Assembly (NCBI GenBank): GCA_021828345.1 | Contig: JAJZJI010000059.1 | Span: 1 to 6,926, forward strand | Reading direction: 5' to 3' | DNA from: Microcaldota archaeon | GTDB taxonomy: Archaea > Micrarchaeota > Micrarchaeia > Micrarchaeales > Micrarchaeaceae | DNA: 6,926 bases | Shown: piece by piece, positions 1-6,561 of the stretch | Layout of the letters: each line of letters starts with the position of its first letter | Numbering within the stretch: position 1 is the first letter of the stretch | Made by a program: the position numbers and the translations under genes | Notes under the pieces: generated by a model | The model's database searches: none | Told to the model about the DNA's origin: nothing | The model's input: only the letters and a program-made list of their open reading frames with translations

Positions 1-1
1 A

Positions 2-274
2 CATGTTGTGCTGATCAAGGTTTTGATTGAAAAGGGGGCGGATGTGGATGCAAAGGATAAAAATAATGAAACCGCAGTAGAAATTGCAATCAAATGTGGT
101 TATCACCAAATTGCAGAATTGATTAAAAATTCTAAAAAAATATGTAGTAATAATGTTGATCCAAAAAAAGAAGCTAAAATTGATGGTAAAAACATTGACA
201 TTTTAAGCATGGATATGGATGAGCTTGTGAGAATGGCGGATGAAAGCGCAAAGAGACTTTGCAGAAGAAGTTGA
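2..274 (+). CDS. Ankyrin-repeat protein, 3' end only (5' end outside window)
   Basis: The reading frame is open to the left edge, so the GTG at position 8 is an internal valine codon and not a start. The visible 90 residues begin with one clear ankyrin repeat: the second helix and hairpin L-I-x-K-G-A-D-V-D-A-K-D-K, then N-x-E-T-A-V-E-I-A-I-K-C-G-Y, which matches the T-A-L-x-x-A-x-x-x-G pattern, followed by a helix HQIAELIKN. Ankyrin repeats are protein-binding scaffolds, and the partner cannot be told from sequence. After the repeat comes a lysine/asparagine-rich linker and a short likely amphipathic helix (MDELVRMADESAKRL) ending in CRRS. The gene precedes the VWA gene on the same strand by 197 bases. 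That gap is long and has its own TATA-like element, so co-transcription is doubtful. The linker is very AT-rich. Repeat number and full length are unknown because the gene is cut by the window edge. Confidence 0.82.
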   Translation, partial: HVVLIKVLIEKGADVDAKDKNNETAVEIAIKCGYHQIAELIKNSKKICSNNVDPKKEAKIDGKNIDILSMDMDELVRMADESAKRLCRRS

Positions 275-442
275 GTGTATAAAGTCAACTAAAATAAAAT
301 TAAAATAAAAATCTAAACGACAGTTTATTAACTGATGCAAAAAGTACTTATATTAAAAGCGTAACAAAGGACATTACAAAATATCATAAATTTGGGAGAT
401 ATTATATATCAATTGAAATTTGCAGAATAAATGATTATACAA

Positions 443-452
443 TTTTATAAAT
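443..452 (+). promoter_or_regulatory. TATA box of the metallopeptidase-VWA gene
   Basis: TTTTATAAAT matches the archaeal TATA consensus. Its centre lies about 25 bases before the ATG at 472, the distance at which archaeal transcription usually begins. The mRNA would therefore be leaderless or nearly so. A GTGAT element at 464-468 could pair with the 16S rRNA 3' end if transcription starts further upstream. The surrounding spacer is so AT-rich that chance TATA-like strings are expected. Confidence 0.45.
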
Positions 453-471
453 TTAATTAAAATGTGATAAA

Positions 472-2256
472 ATGACTTTTAAAAATAGGATTACTAATAT
501 AAAGCCAGTAGATACTGAATTGATAATTAGGGAATTCTTATCCAAAAAGAATTGGGATATGTTATATCAATCAAATATATTGAGAAAGGACATGGATAAC
601 GGAGTAATAGACGCCCATATTGATATGCTTAAATGGGTTATTACACTCGAGTTTGACAATAAGTTTGAAGAAAAAATAAGATATCATAATGCTAAATGTG
701 GTTTCAATTTTGATAATCCTATTAAAAAAACTATAGAGATGGTATTAGAACACGAAATGAACCATTGGAAAATTTGTCCAGGAGACATAGTTTACCTTGA
801 AATGCTTATGGATACAGTAAGTAAAGGTTTGGAAGATGGTGGTTTAAAAAAAGCGGATATACCTACAGTAACACCATATATGAGTAACTTTTTTTCTGAT
901 ATAATAATAAATAGTATTGCAAGTGTCGACAGAAATTACACAGACGGGTTCTTTTTATTATATGGGCAGAGATTAAATAGTACACATAAACAATCAATTT
1001 TTTCCCAAATCAATAAAAATTCTTCCAATACTGATTTAGTATTTGATATTTTTTGTGATGTTCAGGCAAAAATTTTTGGAAACACAGTAAATGAAAGAAG
1101 TATTGTGGAAATAGGCACCAGTAATTATAACAGGGTAAAAGATTATGTTACGAAACTTCTTTGTGCGCTATCTTCACCAATACACGCAAATGATATTTAT
1201 TCAAAAAAAATAGATGCTAAAAGCACAGATGAACTATTATCAAAATTTAAAAAGGAAGATAATTGGGGACCTATGGCATACACTACTGCAAAATTACTAG
1301 CACCATTATTCAATAATATAAATGAAGAAAAATTAGATGAAATGTTTCCCTTATCCGGACCAATAAAAAAATTCGTAGAGGACAAAAATTATAGAAAAAT
1401 GGTAGTAGAGAATGGTATTGGTAGAGGATCGGAATTAAAATATATTAAAAAATTTGAAAATTATGATGAACAGTATAGAAAAAAAGCGGGTATTATAGTA
1501 ATAGAATCAAACGCAGATTCTGAAGAAAAACATTCATTAACTATATTCAAAATGGGTTCAAGTGAAGCAGATAAAAATAATCCATCTTCTATATACTGGC
1601 CAAATACTATAATAGCAGGGGATCAATTGTTGCTTAATCAAAAACCATTACCATTTAATATGAATTTTGAAGGAAATACACTCGTTGGCAGCATGCAAGA
1701 CATATTATTTATTGTAGATACTTCAGGCAGTATGGACTGGTCTGGATATCCATTTGATAATAGCAAGTATGATTTATCCCTACAAAGTTTCTATGCTATG
1801 GTAAATTATTTGGAAAAAATAAAAAAAGCTTCATTCCTTAATTATGGATTAATACAATTTAGCAATAACACTATATGGTCGAAATGGCACAGTTACTACG
1901 AACTAGACAATGTAAAAAAAGCTCTTTTTGATATGTATGAAGGTAATAGAACACACTTGGATCCGAAAATATTAAATGAGGCCTTAAAAACAAAACGGGA
2001 TAAATTTATGGCAGTAATGATAAGCGATGGTGAAATAGAAAATAGTAGAGATGTAATTAATTCTTGCACTGAGATGATTTCGGAAGGTAATGATTTTATT
2101 TTATTACAGATAGCTTCAAGGGATAATTTTGCAAACCAAATAGCGAGTAAAGGAGGTACTGTAGTAAATATAGATAATCCTAAGGACATGATAAATCTCG
2201 TTCTTAGTGCAACAAAAAGAAAGTATGATAGAGTTGTTAGAAGAAACACTTCCTAA
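472..2256 (+). CDS. HExxH metallopeptidase-like / von Willebrand factor A domain fusion protein
   Basis: This 594-aa protein has no signal peptide or membrane segment, so it is probably cytoplasmic. Residues about 80-210 contain a helix ending in H94-E-M-N-H98, the HExxH zinc-binding motif. It is followed by N139-x3-D143-x3-N147 and by FDIFCDVQAKIF (191-202), either of which could supply a further metal ligand. A VWA domain spans about 408-590 with an intact metal-binding MIDAS: D416-T-S-G-S420, T494 (GNRTHLDP) and D519 (ISDGE). This order resembles the family in which a putative metallopeptidase domain precedes a VWA-like domain (DUF2201 type), often encoded beside MoxR-type AAA+ ATPases. 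No ATPase gene is visible here. The middle region (about 215-400) is lysine-rich and unassigned. The start at 472 is chosen for the ATG, its spacing from a TATA box, and a GTGAT just upstream. Sampled GC is about 25-28%, lower than in the genes to the right. The VWA assignment is very firm, peptidase activity is inferred from the motif only, and the substrate is unknown. Confidence 0.92.
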   Translation: MTFKNRITNIKPVDTELIIREFLSKKNWDMLYQSNILRKDMDNGVIDAHIDMLKWVITLEFDNKFEEKIRYHNAKCGFNFDNPIKKTIEMVLEHEMNHWKICPGDIVYLEMLMDTVSKGLEDGGLKKADIPTVTPYMSNFFSDIIINSIASVDRNYTDGFFLLYGQRLNSTHKQSIFSQINKNSSNTDLVFDIFCDVQAKIFGNTVNERSIVEIGTSNYNRVKDYVTKLLCALSSPIHANDIYSKKIDAKSTDELLSKFKKEDNWGPMAYTTAKLLAPLFNNINEEKLDEMFPLSGPIKKFVEDKNYRKMVVENGIGRGSELKYIKKFENYDEQYRKKAGIIVIESNADSEEKHSLTIFKMGSSEADKNNPSSIYWPNTIIAGDQLLLNQKPLPFNMNFEGNTLVGSMQDILFIVDTSGSMDWSGYPFDNSKYDLSLQSFYAMVNYLEKIKKASFLNYGLIQFSNNTIWSKWHSYYELDNVKKALFDMYEGNRTHLDPKILNEALKTKRDKFMAVMISDGEIENSRDVINSCTEMISEGNDFILLQIASRDNFANQIASKGGTVVNIDNPKDMINLVLSATKRKYDRVVRRNTS

Positions 2257-2300
2257 ATTAATAAAATAACGGTATATTTGATTAATTATATATACGCTAA

Positions 2301-2334
2301 TTTTATATTTACGCTTATTTTTCATTAAATTTTT
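2301..2334 (+). terminator. T-rich archaeal-type terminator after the VWA gene
   Basis: Three T runs (2301-2304, 2318-2322 and 2330-2334) lie 45-78 bases past the stop of the VWA gene in the space between convergent genes. Archaeal RNA polymerase commonly terminates at T-rich tracts without a hairpin. The opposite strand has no comparable T run here, so the signal serves the plus-strand gene only. Confidence 0.4.
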
Positions 2335-2344
2335 AATTTAAATA

Positions 2345-2356
2345 TACAAATTTGTA
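2345..2356. repeat. Perfect 12-bp palindrome between convergent genes
   Basis: TACAAATTTGTA is a perfect inverted repeat just past the pilin-like gene's stop codon on its strand. It could help 3'-end formation. A palindrome of this size in DNA this AT-rich may be chance. Confidence 0.25.
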
Positions 2357-2363
2357 ATTTATG

Positions 2364-3146
2364 TTATTTTATGAAATTTGCGGTTATACTTCCATACCCA
2401 TTTACAATAAGTGTAGTGTTCTGAGAGGAGCTTGATGAAACCCCGATAAGACCAAATGGATTCCATGAATTAAATGTATAACTTGTAGGGGGGCTTGCGT
2501 ATATTACATAATTACCGCTCGCAACTTCAATAGTAGTATTATTCACATATGCAATGCCATTCATATATATTAGGCCGCTGCCTGGGCTTGTATAGAGTGT
2601 TATACTCTCAAAATTTGCAGTAGAATCAGACAACTCCTGATATGAATTTCCAGTGGTTTGATAAGCTTCATTTGGACATTTTGTAATATTATTCGCATTG
2701 CATATCTCGTAAGTTATTAAAAATCGTGTAGAGGTCATTGAACCTAACGGAGGTACCTGCGTACCTGATAATGTTACAGTACATAAAACTCGTGCACCTA
2801 TAGATGCAAGCCTTGGTGAACATGTCCCATTTGTATATTGGATTCCGACATACCCTATGTTTGTTGTTGTTAAATTTATTGCATTCTGAGCAAAATAGAT
2901 TGGGGACCCTAATCCGTTATTAAATAATATCATATATGTTATAGGGCTTGTCCTTGAGTATGTTGTTAATATCGTGCCCTCACAGTTAAAAGAAGGAGTT
3001 ATAAAACAGCTAGATGATACGTAATTTTGGGGTGGATTTGAGGTTATTACAAGAACGGCTGCAACAAATATTCCAAGTATTAGGAATGCCCATGAGTATA
3101 CCGATATTAGCTCTATTGCAGATTGGAGTCTTTTTGCTTTATACAT
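2364..3146 (-). CDS. Type IV pilin-like surface protein with C-terminal InlB-like repeat
   Basis: This 260-aa protein starts MYKAKRL|QSAIEL, a class III (type IV prepilin) signal peptide. It has a short basic leader, a predicted cleavage before Q8, glutamate at mature position 5, then a hydrophobic stretch (about 13-35) that would anchor it or assemble into a filament core. The rest should lie outside the cell. It has six cysteines in three close pairs (C47/C55, C109/C122, C149/C157), suggesting local disulfides, and several N-glycosylation sequons (N91, N106, N153, N202/N203, N243). Residues about 188-260 read like a divergent InlB B-repeat: G-x-Y-V-I-Y-A, then S-Y-T-F-N-S-W, then T-T-L-I-V-N-G-Y-G-S-I-T-A-N-F. 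Such beta modules occur in many surface and adhesion proteins. Similar QSAIE...Y-x-W-A proteins are abundant in DPANN archaea. The gene is divergent from the prenyltransferase gene, 51 bases away. The pilin-type signal is firm; filament formation or adhesion is inferred. Confidence 0.85.
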   Translation of the reverse strand: MYKAKRLQSAIELISVYSWAFLILGIFVAAVLVITSNPPQNYVSSSCFITPSFNCEGTILTTYSRTSPITYMILFNNGLGSPIYFAQNAINLTTTNIGYVGIQYTNGTCSPRLASIGARVLCTVTLSGTQVPPLGSMTSTRFLITYEICNANNITKCPNEAYQTTGNSYQELSDSTANFESITLYTSPGSGLIYMNGIAYVNNTTIEVASGNYVIYASPPTSYTFNSWNPFGLIGVSSSSSQNTTLIVNGYGSITANFIK

Positions 3147-3167
3147 TCGCGCACCAGAAACGATAGG

Positions 3168-3179
3168 TTATTTAAAATC
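3168..3179. promoter_or_regulatory. Shared TATA element of the divergent pilin / prenyltransferase promoters
   Basis: The 51-base gap between the two divergent ATGs holds one good TATA-like string, TTATTTAAAATC, which reads GATTTTAAATAA on the other strand. Its centre lies about 24 bases from the prenyltransferase ATG (3198) and about 28 bases from the pilin ATG (3146). Both distances fit an archaeal TATA-to-start interval, so both messages would be leaderless or nearly so. I saw no Shine-Dalgarno sequence before either start, which agrees. Confidence 0.55.
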
Positions 3180-3197
3180 AACATAGAAAGAATTTAT

Positions 3198-4064
3198 ATG
3201 TTTTCAAGAATTAGAGCCATATTGAAATTGACAAGAATAGAACACAGCATAATGCTTATAATAGCCGTGCTTGCATCAGAGCTTATATCTAACAGGACAT
3301 TACCACCATATTTTATTTTAGTTATGAGCTTTATAACCCCTATATTCATAAGCATGGGTTCATTCGCAATAAATGACTACTTTGATATTGATGTTGATAG
3401 ACTGAATAAAAAGATAGATAGGCCCCTTGTCAATAAGAGCATATCCCCAAAAAGCGCTTTTCGTATTGCCATTGCATCTTTTTTTATAGGAGTATTTGCA
3501 AGCCTGTTCATAAGTAGTGGCGCATTTGCAATTGCACTTATATTCGCAATTTTAGCTTTCCTTTATAGTTATAAATTAAAGGAGACGCTCTTAATTGGAA
3601 ATATCTATATCGGATTATCCATGATGATACCATTTATATATGGAAGTTATGTTGCATCCTATACAATAAGCTATACAGTAATAATAATATCAATAACTGT
3701 TTTTGCAAGCGGACTTGCACGTGAGATACATGGAACTATCAGGGATTATAAAGGGGATAGAAAAAGAGGCGTTAAAAGCTTAGTAAAATATATAGGAGTA
3801 TATTATAGCGCGATCATTTCTGCATTTTTATATTTTATTGCAATCATTTTAAGCATATATCTTTTTTTTGTAAAAAGCGCTTTTTACCATAATATATTTT
3901 ATATGATTTCAATTGGTATTATAGATGTAGTACTTGTTTATGTTAGCGTCATATATTTGAGGAAAAAGTTCAGAACGCAAACATTATTTAACAGAAGCAG
4001 AAATCTGAGCCTTCTGGCAATGGGTTTTGCGCTCTTAATCTATCTTCTGGTAAATATCATTTAA
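3198..4064 (+). CDS. UbiA-family prenyltransferase, probable digeranylgeranylglyceryl phosphate synthase
   Basis: This 288-aa integral membrane protein has about eight or nine hydrophobic segments. It carries both aspartate motifs of the UbiA superfamily, which bind the Mg-prenyl diphosphate: N59-D-x-x-D63-x3-D67 (NDYFDIDVD) and D183-x3-D187-x3-G191 (DYKGDRKRG). Between them lies the usual Y-S-Y-K-L-K-E loop (123-129). The segment G-L-A-R-E-I-H before the second motif resembles archaeal enzymes that add the second geranylgeranyl chain to geranylgeranylglyceryl phosphate in ether-lipid synthesis. That is the best guess for its role, but a quinone- or heme-type acceptor cannot be excluded. The frame can be read upstream to a TTG at 3123. 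That extension would overlap the pilin gene and is polar, whereas the ATG at 3198 sits about 24 bases after a TATA element and begins the conserved MFSRIRAILKLTRIEHS. Hence the shorter start. It converges with nrdJ, leaving 42 bases between stops. Confidence 0.93.
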   Translation: MFSRIRAILKLTRIEHSIMLIIAVLASELISNRTLPPYFILVMSFITPIFISMGSFAINDYFDIDVDRLNKKIDRPLVNKSISPKSAFRIAIASFFIGVFASLFISSGAFAIALIFAILAFLYSYKLKETLLIGNIYIGLSMMIPFIYGSYVASYTISYTVIIISITVFASGLAREIHGTIRDYKGDRKRGVKSLVKYIGVYYSAIISAFLYFIAIILSIYLFFVKSAFYHNIFYMISIGIIDVVLVYVSVIYLRKKFRTQTLFNRSRNLSLLAMGFALLIYLLVNII

Positions 4065-4070
4065 CAATTA

Positions 4071-4089
4071 AAATAAAAACATAAAAAAA
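4071..4089 (-). terminator. T-rich terminator of nrdJ
   Basis: On the minus strand, starting 17 bases past the nrdJ stop, the sequence reads TTTTTTTATGTTTTTATTT. This is a dense T tract typical of intrinsic termination in archaea. I found no stable hairpin before it. The plus strand is A-rich here, so it would not serve the converging prenyltransferase gene. Confidence 0.55.
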
Positions 4090-4106
4090 GCAACTATGTT
4101 AATAGA

Positions 4107-6377
4107 CTAGCTGCATTCGCTAAATCCACACTTAGTACAGGTAAAACATCCCTCCGATGCAACCATCTTTGAACCACACTGCTCACAATCCTTTTCCTTT
4201 GTTGGAGCAAAAACATAGCTCGTTGCACCCTCCTTTATAGTAGATATGGATATTTCAGTATGTTTATTTTCATGCTGCCTTTTAGATTCAATTAAAGAAC
4301 TCTGCTTCCTGTCCTTATCAACCGCCTGCAAAACCTGCACAAACTTGCTTCCGTCCCTATATACAGTTATACCTTTACAACCGAGTTTATAAGAGAGCTT
4401 ATACGCATTCTCAATATCCTGAGGTGTTGCATGGTTTGGGAAATTTATTGTTTTGGATACAGCATTGTCCGTATATTTTTGGAATGCGGCCTGCATGCGC
4501 ACATGCCATTCGGGACTTATATCATGAGCGGTTACGAACAATGACCTCACGTTCTCAGGGATCTCCTCAACCTCTTGTATTGAGGTCATTCCTGCAAGCT
4601 TTTTCATAAGTTCCTCCGAATAAAAATTATATTCAAGCGAATAGCGCTCAAATTCATTATCTATTTCTATTAAATTTGAACCTAAGCTATCCTTAACATT
4701 TCGCATATACACTACCGAGAACATTGGCTCTATACCTTGCGATGCGCCGCCACTTATTATACTTATAGTGCCTGTTGGGGCTATTGTTGTCACTGTTGAA
4801 TTCCTTAGAGGTTTATGACCAAGCTTATACCAAACGCTATTCTTAAACTCAGGGAATGGTCCGCGCTCCTCTGCAAGCTCCTCACTCATACGACGACCAT
4901 TTTCCGATATAAACGCCATTATTTTCTCTGCAAGCATTATAGCCTCATTGCTATCATAACGAATACCAAGTTTTATCAACATGTCTGCCCAGCCCATAAC
5001 ACCAAGACCTATTCGGCGTATAGAACGTGATACATCCTCTATCTGTTTTAGTGGATATTTATTAGCATCTATTACATCATCAAGAAACCGCACACCGATA
5101 CGCACAGTCTTTTTTAATTCATCCCAATCAACCTCATAATGATGGTCCTTTCTCACTACCATTTTTGCAAGATTTATAGATCCTAAGTTACACGAATCAT
5201 ATGGATATAATGGTTGTTCACCACAAGGATTTGTTGATTCTATAGGCCCATATGTTGGAACGGGATTTGAAAATGTTGCATTCATCCTATCAAGAAATAC
5301 TATACCTGGATCTCCAGTTTTCCATGCCATAGTCACTATAAGATTCCATACAGCCTTTGCATTTAATCTCCCAACAGATCTCTTATCCCTAGGATTCAAT
5401 AATTCATATTCACCATTATTCTCAAGTGCCTTCATGAATTTATCCGTTATGCCAACAGATATGTTGAAATTGCGAAGTGTGCCTTCATATTCCTTTGCCA
5501 TTATAAAATTAAGTATATCGGGATGATCCACACGCAAAATTCCCATGTTGGCACCTCTGCGTTTGCCGCCTTGTTTTATCTGTTCTGTTGCAGCGTCAAA
5601 TATTTTCATGAATGATATTGGTCCTGACGAAACGCCGCTTGTACCGCGTACGATATCATTTGCAGGCCTTAACCTTGAAAAAGAAAATCCTGTGCCCCCA
5701 CCGCTTTTATGTATTATTGCGGTATATTTGACTGCATCAAATATCTCTTCCATAGAGTCACCCACAGGAAGCACAAAACATGCGCTTAGCTGACCCAATG
5801 CGGTACCCGCATTCATCAATGTTGGAGAATTTGGCATAAACTTAAATGATACCATGGCATCATAAAAACTATTTGCCACATTTTCCATTTCCTCTTTACT
5901 CTTATTATAATTTAATTCTGCTAAAGCAACTGCATTTGATACCCTACTAAATAGCTGTTTTGGGGTCTCCACTATCTCTTTCTTATCATTCTTTAATAGA
6001 TATCTGGCCGAGAGCACTATTAATGAATTAATAGGCATTTTAAGATCATCACTTGGTATACCCATTGACTTTTTTAGTAATCGCAATTCTGAATGTTTAT
6101 TTCTATATAAAATATATGCCTTTGCAACATTTGGATCTTTTTCCATTAATACCTTCTCAACCATATCCTGTATTTCTTCAACAGTTATCTCCTGTTTATC
6201 CATACCATTAAGCTGCAAAATAACTGCATCAGCAACTGATAATGCTATGTTCAAATGCTTCTCTTCATCTTGCATAGGATATACTCCAGAAAAAGAGCGC
6301 TGCACTGCAGATGATATCTTAGTTTTGTCAAAACCAACTTTAGATCCATTCCTTTTTATTACAAACTGTATCGCCAT
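4107..6377 (-). CDS. nrdJ: Class II (adenosylcobalamin-dependent) ribonucleotide reductase
   Basis: This 756-aa enzyme reduces ribonucleotides to deoxyribonucleotides, using adenosylcobalamin to make the cysteine thiyl radical. The N-terminal ~95 residues are an ATP cone (VIKRNGSKVGFDKTKI), the allosteric activity site. The catalytic barrel follows, with redox C200 (SACFVLPV), the GGGTGFSFSRLRP loop (about 226-238), KQGGKRRGANMG (about 268-279), then N383-P-C385-G-E387, giving the radical cysteine and catalytic glutamate. The partner redox C396 (YDSCNLGSINL) and the phosphate-binding A-P-T-G-T-I-S-I-I (about 533-541) come next. GCKGITVYRDGSK (about 666-678) is typical of NrdJ. The tail holds C731/C734/C744/C747/C750/C755 in C-x2-C...C-x2-C-x2-C form, matching the NrdJ C-terminal Cys-rich tail (metal-binding or reductant relay). 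It lacks the class I pattern of a tyrosine pair in the tail. No intein interrupts the motifs. The ATG start has an excellent ribosome binding site, and a TTG eight codons upstream would encode that site as protein and is rejected. It should act in the cytoplasm and needs a B12 supply. Confidence 0.97.
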   Translation of the reverse strand: MAIQFVIKRNGSKVGFDKTKISSAVQRSFSGVYPMQDEEKHLNIALSVADAVILQLNGMDKQEITVEEIQDMVEKVLMEKDPNVAKAYILYRNKHSELRLLKKSMGIPSDDLKMPINSLIVLSARYLLKNDKKEIVETPKQLFSRVSNAVALAELNYNKSKEEMENVANSFYDAMVSFKFMPNSPTLMNAGTALGQLSACFVLPVGDSMEEIFDAVKYTAIIHKSGGGTGFSFSRLRPANDIVRGTSGVSSGPISFMKIFDAATEQIKQGGKRRGANMGILRVDHPDILNFIMAKEYEGTLRNFNISVGITDKFMKALENNGEYELLNPRDKRSVGRLNAKAVWNLIVTMAWKTGDPGIVFLDRMNATFSNPVPTYGPIESTNPCGEQPLYPYDSCNLGSINLAKMVVRKDHHYEVDWDELKKTVRIGVRFLDDVIDANKYPLKQIEDVSRSIRRIGLGVMGWADMLIKLGIRYDSNEAIMLAEKIMAFISENGRRMSEELAEERGPFPEFKNSVWYKLGHKPLRNSTVTTIAPTGTISIISGGASQGIEPMFSVVYMRNVKDSLGSNLIEIDNEFERYSLEYNFYSEELMKKLAGMTSIQEVEEIPENVRSLFVTAHDISPEWHVRMQAAFQKYTDNAVSKTINFPNHATPQDIENAYKLSYKLGCKGITVYRDGSKFVQVLQAVDKDRKQSSLIESKRQHENKHTEISISTIKEGATSYVFAPTKEKDCEQCGSKMVASEGCFTCTKCGFSECS

Positions 6378-6380
6378 ATT

Positions 6381-6388
6381 ACCCCCTT
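6381..6388 (-). promoter_or_regulatory. Ribosome binding site that fixes the nrdJ start
   Basis: On the minus strand AAGGGGGTAAT precedes the ATG, matching most of the anti-Shine-Dalgarno complement AGGAGGTGAT with the last G four bases before the ATG. It selects the ATG ending at 6377 over the in-frame TTG at 6401. It is the clearest Shine-Dalgarno in the window. Confidence 0.75.
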
Positions 6389-6419
6389 TATATAGTTTCA
6401 AATTATTGATTGAAAAATA

Positions 6420-6430
6420 AGTTTATAAAT
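6420..6430 (-). promoter_or_regulatory. TATA box of nrdJ
   Basis: The minus strand reads ATTTATAAACT, containing TTTATAAA, a strong archaeal TATA match. Its centre is about 48 bases before the nrdJ ATG. Transcription would begin near 6400, leaving a leader of roughly 20-25 bases that includes the ribosome binding site. A second string, TATATAAA, nearer the gene overlaps the ribosome binding site and is too close to act as the promoter. Confidence 0.55.
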
Positions 6431-6449
6431 AGTGCCCTTACTTTTTTAG

Positions 6450-6473
6450 ATGTACGTAAATATTTACATACAT
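6450..6473. promoter_or_regulatory. 24-bp near-perfect palindrome, candidate operator upstream of nrdJ
   Basis: The left half ATGTACGTAAAT and the right half ATTTACATACAT are inverted copies with a single mismatched pair, and the central 12 bases are a perfect palindrome. The site sits just upstream of the nrdJ TATA box (about 36 bases centre to centre), where activators, or repressors hindering TBP/TFB, may bind. It does not match the bacterial NrdR-box consensus. The binding protein is unknown. It could also belong to 3'-end processing of the gene upstream, but no T tract follows it. Confidence 0.45.
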
Positions 6474-6561
6474 AGATAATTGTTTTTTCTATCGAAGATA
6501 ATTTTTTAACGAGAGCAAAAGCTATATTATAAAGTGCAGATTTAAATTTTTATGGTCGTTA

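Noticed and set aside
321..334. Small inverted repeat CAGTT-TATT-AACTG after the ankyrin gene
   Set aside because: It has only five base pairs and no T tract follows it. It is too weak to call a terminator or RNA structure.
1896..2249. 117-codon minus-strand open frame inside the VWA gene
   Set aside because: It lies antisense to the conserved VWA domain and its translation is low-complexity and hydrophobic in the manner of an antisense shadow. There is no promoter or ribosome binding site.
3123..3197. Upstream extension of the prenyltransferase frame to a TTG at 3123
   Set aside because: It overlaps the start of the divergent pilin gene, covers the TATA element, and adds a polar stretch absent from the UbiA pattern. 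The ATG at 3198 is better placed.
5545..5793. 82-codon plus-strand open frame inside nrdJ
   Set aside because: It is antisense to highly conserved catalytic loops of NrdJ, with no family resemblance.
4107..6377. Intein in the ribonucleotide reductase, a common insertion site in archaea
   Set aside because: The NPCGE, SCNLGSINL and PTGTISII motifs follow at normal spacing, and total length (756 aa) fits an intein-free NrdJ.
6378..6401. TTG start eight codons upstream of the nrdJ ATG
   Set aside because: The extra codons include the ribosome binding site itself (K-G-G encoded by AAAGGGGGT), and conserved ATP-cone sequence begins after the ATG.
6378..6561. Possible cobalamin riboswitch or NrdR box before nrdJ
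   Set aside because: The gap is too short and AT-rich for a cobalamin riboswitch, and I see no B12-box-like segment. The palindrome present does not fit the NrdR-box consensus.
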